From assembly GCF_005889715.1 (NCBI RefSeq), contig NZ_VCKW01000077.1, forward strand, positions 1 through 32,262: DNA of 32,262 bases. Reading direction: 5' to 3'. The position numbers and the translations under genes were made by a program. Position 1 is the stretch's first letter; each line of letters starts with the position of its first letter. Positions 30,332 through 32,262 of this stretch are shown one piece after another. Below the pieces are notes generated by a model. The model saw nothing but the letters and a program-made list of their open reading frames with translations. It had not been told where the DNA came from and searched no databases. This stretch comes from Actinomadura soli (lineage in GTDB: Bacteria; Actinomycetota; Actinomycetes; Streptosporangiales; Streptosporangiaceae).

Positions 30332-31492
30332 TCAGCGGAACATTCCTCGCTTGAGCAGGTTGCGGGCGATGATGATGCGCTGGATCTCGGACGTGCCTTC
30401 CCAGATCCGCTCGATGCGGGCGTTGCGGTAGGCGCGTTCGACGTACGTCTCGTTCATGTAGCCGGTGCCGCCGAAGATCTGCAGGACCCGGTCGGCGACC
30501 CGGCCGAGGGCCTCGGTGGCGAACAGCTTCGCGGTGGCGGCCTTGGCGTGGACGATCTTGGGCGCCGCGCCGCGGTCGGCCGCCCACGCCGCCTCGTAGG
30601 TCATCAGGCGGGACGCGTGCAGGTCGGTGGCGCAGTCGGCGAGCATGAACTGGATGGCCTGGTAGTCGGCGATCGGGCGGCCGAACTGGACGCGCTGCTT
30701 CGCCCACTCGATCCCGTCGTCGATGAGCCGGGCCATGGGGCCGAGGCAGCGCGCGGCCGTCATGATGCGTCCGTTGCTCAGCGCGCCGTGGCCGAGGCTG
30801 AAGCCGCGGCCGGGCTCGCCGAGCACGTTCGCCTCGGGAACGGCACAGTCGTCGAACACCAGCTCCGCCTGCCGGTAGCCGCGATGCCCCATCGTCTTGT
30901 GCAGTTGCCCGACGCCGAAGCCGGGGGTGCCCTTCTCGACCAGGAACGCGGTGATGCGGTCCTCGTCGCGGTCGGGGTGGGTGAGCGCGAAGACGATGGC
31001 GAAGTCGGCCGTGTCGCCGTGGCTGATGAAGCGCTTGCGGCCGTTGATGACCCAGGAGCCGTCGCGGAGCTCGGCGCGGGTGCGGATGCCCGCCGCGTCC
31101 GACCCGGTGTCGGGCTCGGTCAGCGCGAAGCACCACTGGACGTCCCCGCGGACGCACGGGATCAGGAACCGCTCGCGCTGCTCGTCGTTGCAGGCCAGCA
31201 GGACGCTCGGCGTGGTCGGCACGGTCTCGGCGACGCCGCCCGCCGCACGGAACAGCACCTCGGTGACGAGGACCTGGCTGAGGACGTCCATCCCGCCGCC
31301 GCCGATGTCCTCGGGCATGCCCATCGAGTTCAGCCCGATCGCGACGGCCCGCTCGCGGATGCGCCGCTCGACGTCCTCGGGGAGGCCGTCGTGCTCCTCG
31401 ACGTGGTCCTCGTGCGGGATCAGCTCGGTCTCGGTGAACTTTCGGACCGTCTCGCGGAACTCCACGAGATGGTCGGGAATCGCGAAGTCCAT
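30332..31492 (-). CDS. Acyl-CoA dehydrogenase
   Basis: A 386-residue FAD enzyme of normal length. Landmarks: CFALTEPDTGSDAAG (FAD and acyl contact), FISHGDTADFAIVFA, GHRGYRQAELVFDD, QRVQFGRPIADYQAIQF, and the C-terminal IERIWEGTSEIQR, with catalytic base Glu365. It removes alpha,beta hydrogens from an acyl-CoA and passes electrons to ETF; chain preference cannot be read. The ATG at 31492 shares one base with the stop of the upstream synthetase gene (TGATG), so the two are coupled. With the dienoyl-CoA reductase and synthetase it forms a short acyl-CoA oxidation set without hydratase or thiolase in the window. Confidence 0.95.
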   Translation of the reverse strand: MDFAIPDHLVEFRETVRKFTETELIPHEDHVEEHDGLPEDVERRIRERAVAIGLNSMGMPEDIGGGGMDVLSQVLVTEVLFRAAGGVAETVPTTPSVLLACNDEQRERFLIPCVRGDVQWCFALTEPDTGSDAAGIRTRAELRDGSWVINGRKRFISHGDTADFAIVFALTHPDRDEDRITAFLVEKGTPGFGVGQLHKTMGHRGYRQAELVFDDCAVPEANVLGEPGRGFSLGHGALSNGRIMTAARCLGPMARLIDDGIEWAKQRVQFGRPIADYQAIQFMLADCATDLHASRLMTYEAAWAADRGAAPKIVHAKAATAKLFATEALGRVADRVLQIFGGTGYMNETYVERAYRNARIERIWEGTSEIQRIIIARNLLKRGMFR

Positions 31493-32262
31493 CAGTTTCC
31501 TTTCGCGAGGACGATCAGCGCGTCGAGCGCCAGACAGCCGTCGGGGCGGCACAGCAGCGGGTTGACGTCGATCTCGGCGATCTCCGGGAAGTCGGCCAGC
31601 AGCCGCCCGACCTGGATCGCGGCGGCGGCGAGCGCGCCCGCGTCGGCGGGCTCGGCGCCGCGGAGCCCGCCGAGCAGGGCGCCGATCCTCAGCCGTCCGA
31701 GGACGGCCTTCACGTCGTCGGGGCCGAACGGCCAGAGCAGGGCCGCGGCGTCGTCCAGCAGCTCGGTGAGGACGCCGCCCGCGCCGATGACCACCAGCGA
31801 CCCGGCGGCGTCGTTGCGCCCGCCGACGATCAGCTCGACGCCCGGCCCGGCCATGCGTTCGACCAGCACCTCGTTCGCCGTTCCGGTGCGCTCCTTGATC
31901 CGGTGGACGGCGTCGCGCAGCGCGTTCTCGTCCGCCAGGCCGACCTCGACGCCGCCGACGTCGGACTTGTGCGCGACCCCGGCGGCGTGGACCTTGCACA
32001 CCACCGGATAGCCGATCCGCCCGGCGATCTTGGCGGCGGCGTCGGCGTCGGCGGCCACCTCGCCGGGCGGTGACGCCACGCCGTAGACCGACAGCAGGTG
32101 TTTCGCGTCGGCCTCGGACAACGTTCCGTCCCGGCCGGTCAGGATCTCGGCCGCGCGCCGCCGGATCTCCGGGCCGGTGGCGGGGGCGGGGACCGTCGCG
32201 CTCGCCGGTGGACGCGGCTCGCCGGCGAGCGCGACGGCGCGCGGGGCGGGGCGCGTCCCGGC
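31492..32262 (-). CDS. ADP-forming acyl-CoA synthetase, ATP-grasp part (5' end outside window)
   Basis: The last 256 codons of a gene that continues past the right edge. The frame is open without stop to 32262, and the residues before the only start-like codon (TTG at 32121) read EIRRRAAEILTGRDGTLSEADAK in two pieces, the usual entry to this domain, so translation begins further upstream. The ATP-grasp_5 domain shows VCKVHAAGVAHKSDVGGV (nucleotide and phospho-His handling), GVELIVGGRNDAAG and VVIGAGGVLTELL. Such enzymes make acyl-CoA from acid, CoA and ATP with ADP release. The CoA-binding/ligase domains should lie outside the window. It is coupled to the acyl-CoA dehydrogenase (TGATG). Confidence 0.9.
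   Translation of the reverse strand, partial: AGTRPAPRAVALAGEPRPPASATVPAPATGPEIRRRAAEILTGRDGTLSEADAKHLLSVYGVASPPGEVAADADAAAKIAGRIGYPVVCKVHAAGVAHKSDVGGVEVGLADENALRDAVHRIKERTGTANEVLVERMAGPGVELIVGGRNDAAGSLVVIGAGGVLTELLDDAAALLWPFGPDDVKAVLGRLRIGALLGGLRGAEPADAGALAAAAIQVGRLLADFPEIAEIDVNPLLCRPDGCLALDALIVLAKGN

Noticed and set aside
1..32262. RNA genes, CRISPR arrays, prophage or integrative elements
   Set aside because: I looked for tRNA/rRNA-like sequence, spaced direct repeats, integrase and att-like repeats and found none.

Overview
The window is about 32 kb of very GC-rich DNA. GTG and TTG starts are common, as are ATGA/GTGA stop-start overlaps, Tat/lipoprotein exporters and actinobacterial gene families. 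It fits a filamentous high-GC actinomycete chromosome; a Streptosporangiales (Actinomadura-like) or Streptomyces-like host is my inference, not something the sequence proves. I see 28 protein genes I trust (one cut by the right edge), one gene remnant and one possible micro-ORF. I see no rRNA, tRNA, CRISPR array, transposase or phage gene.

Region A (1-7.85 kb). A cold-shock protein gene (+) with a structured leader is followed by a five-gene minus-strand operon read from 7712 down to 661: a nucleotidyl-cyclase-fold protein, a PknG-type Ser/Thr kinase with an N-terminal zinc ribbon and C-terminal TPRs, a VWA protein with an intact MIDAS, a four-TM GlnX-like sensor, and a GlnH-like amino-acid-binding protein. 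PknG, GlnX and GlnH form the known mycobacterial/corynebacterial system in which extracytoplasmic Glu/Asp/Gln is reported through GlnX to PknG, which controls the 2-oxoglutarate node. The VWA and cyclase-fold partners are the unusual part.

Region B (7.85-14.2 kb). A polytopic membrane protein of unknown role, a SAM methyltransferase and the truncated start of a peptide-binding lipoprotein gene come first. Then follows a secreted polysaccharide-attack set: a secreted protein with no recognised motif, a GH19 chitinase with a chitin-binding domain, and two AA10 lytic polysaccharide monooxygenases made by a recent tandem duplication of about 708 bp. A perfect 19-bp palindrome (13813-13831) lies upstream of the outer AA10 copy and is absent upstream of the inner copy.

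Region C (14.2-28.3 kb). This looks like one catabolic locus for an unidentified small molecule. A plus-strand operon encodes a two-repeat alpha/beta-barrel (EthD/DUF4286-like) protein, a metallo-beta-lactamase-fold hydrolase, a carboxymuconolactone-decarboxylase-like protein and an aldehyde dehydrogenase. Facing it is a minus-strand operon: a FadR-type GntR regulator, a paralogue of the two-repeat barrel protein, an amidohydrolase-2 protein and a two-headed class III CoA-transferase. Divergent from the regulator is a Dpp/Opp-type ABC importer (binding lipoprotein, two permeases, two ATPase domains fused in one chain). The 356-bp gap between regulator and importer carries three copies of a 13-mer (TACGTCATACAAA): two 22 bp apart on the importer side, and one inside a dyad over the regulator's -10 box. 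This is a coherent uptake-catabolism-repressor unit.

Region D (28.3-32.26 kb). A minus-strand acyl-CoA operon encodes an ADP-forming acyl-CoA synthetase ATP-grasp part (running off the right edge), an acyl-CoA dehydrogenase, an orphan PotD-like binding lipoprotein with no permease beside it, and a 2,4-dienoyl-CoA-reductase-type SDR. It probably feeds or extends the catabolism of region C.
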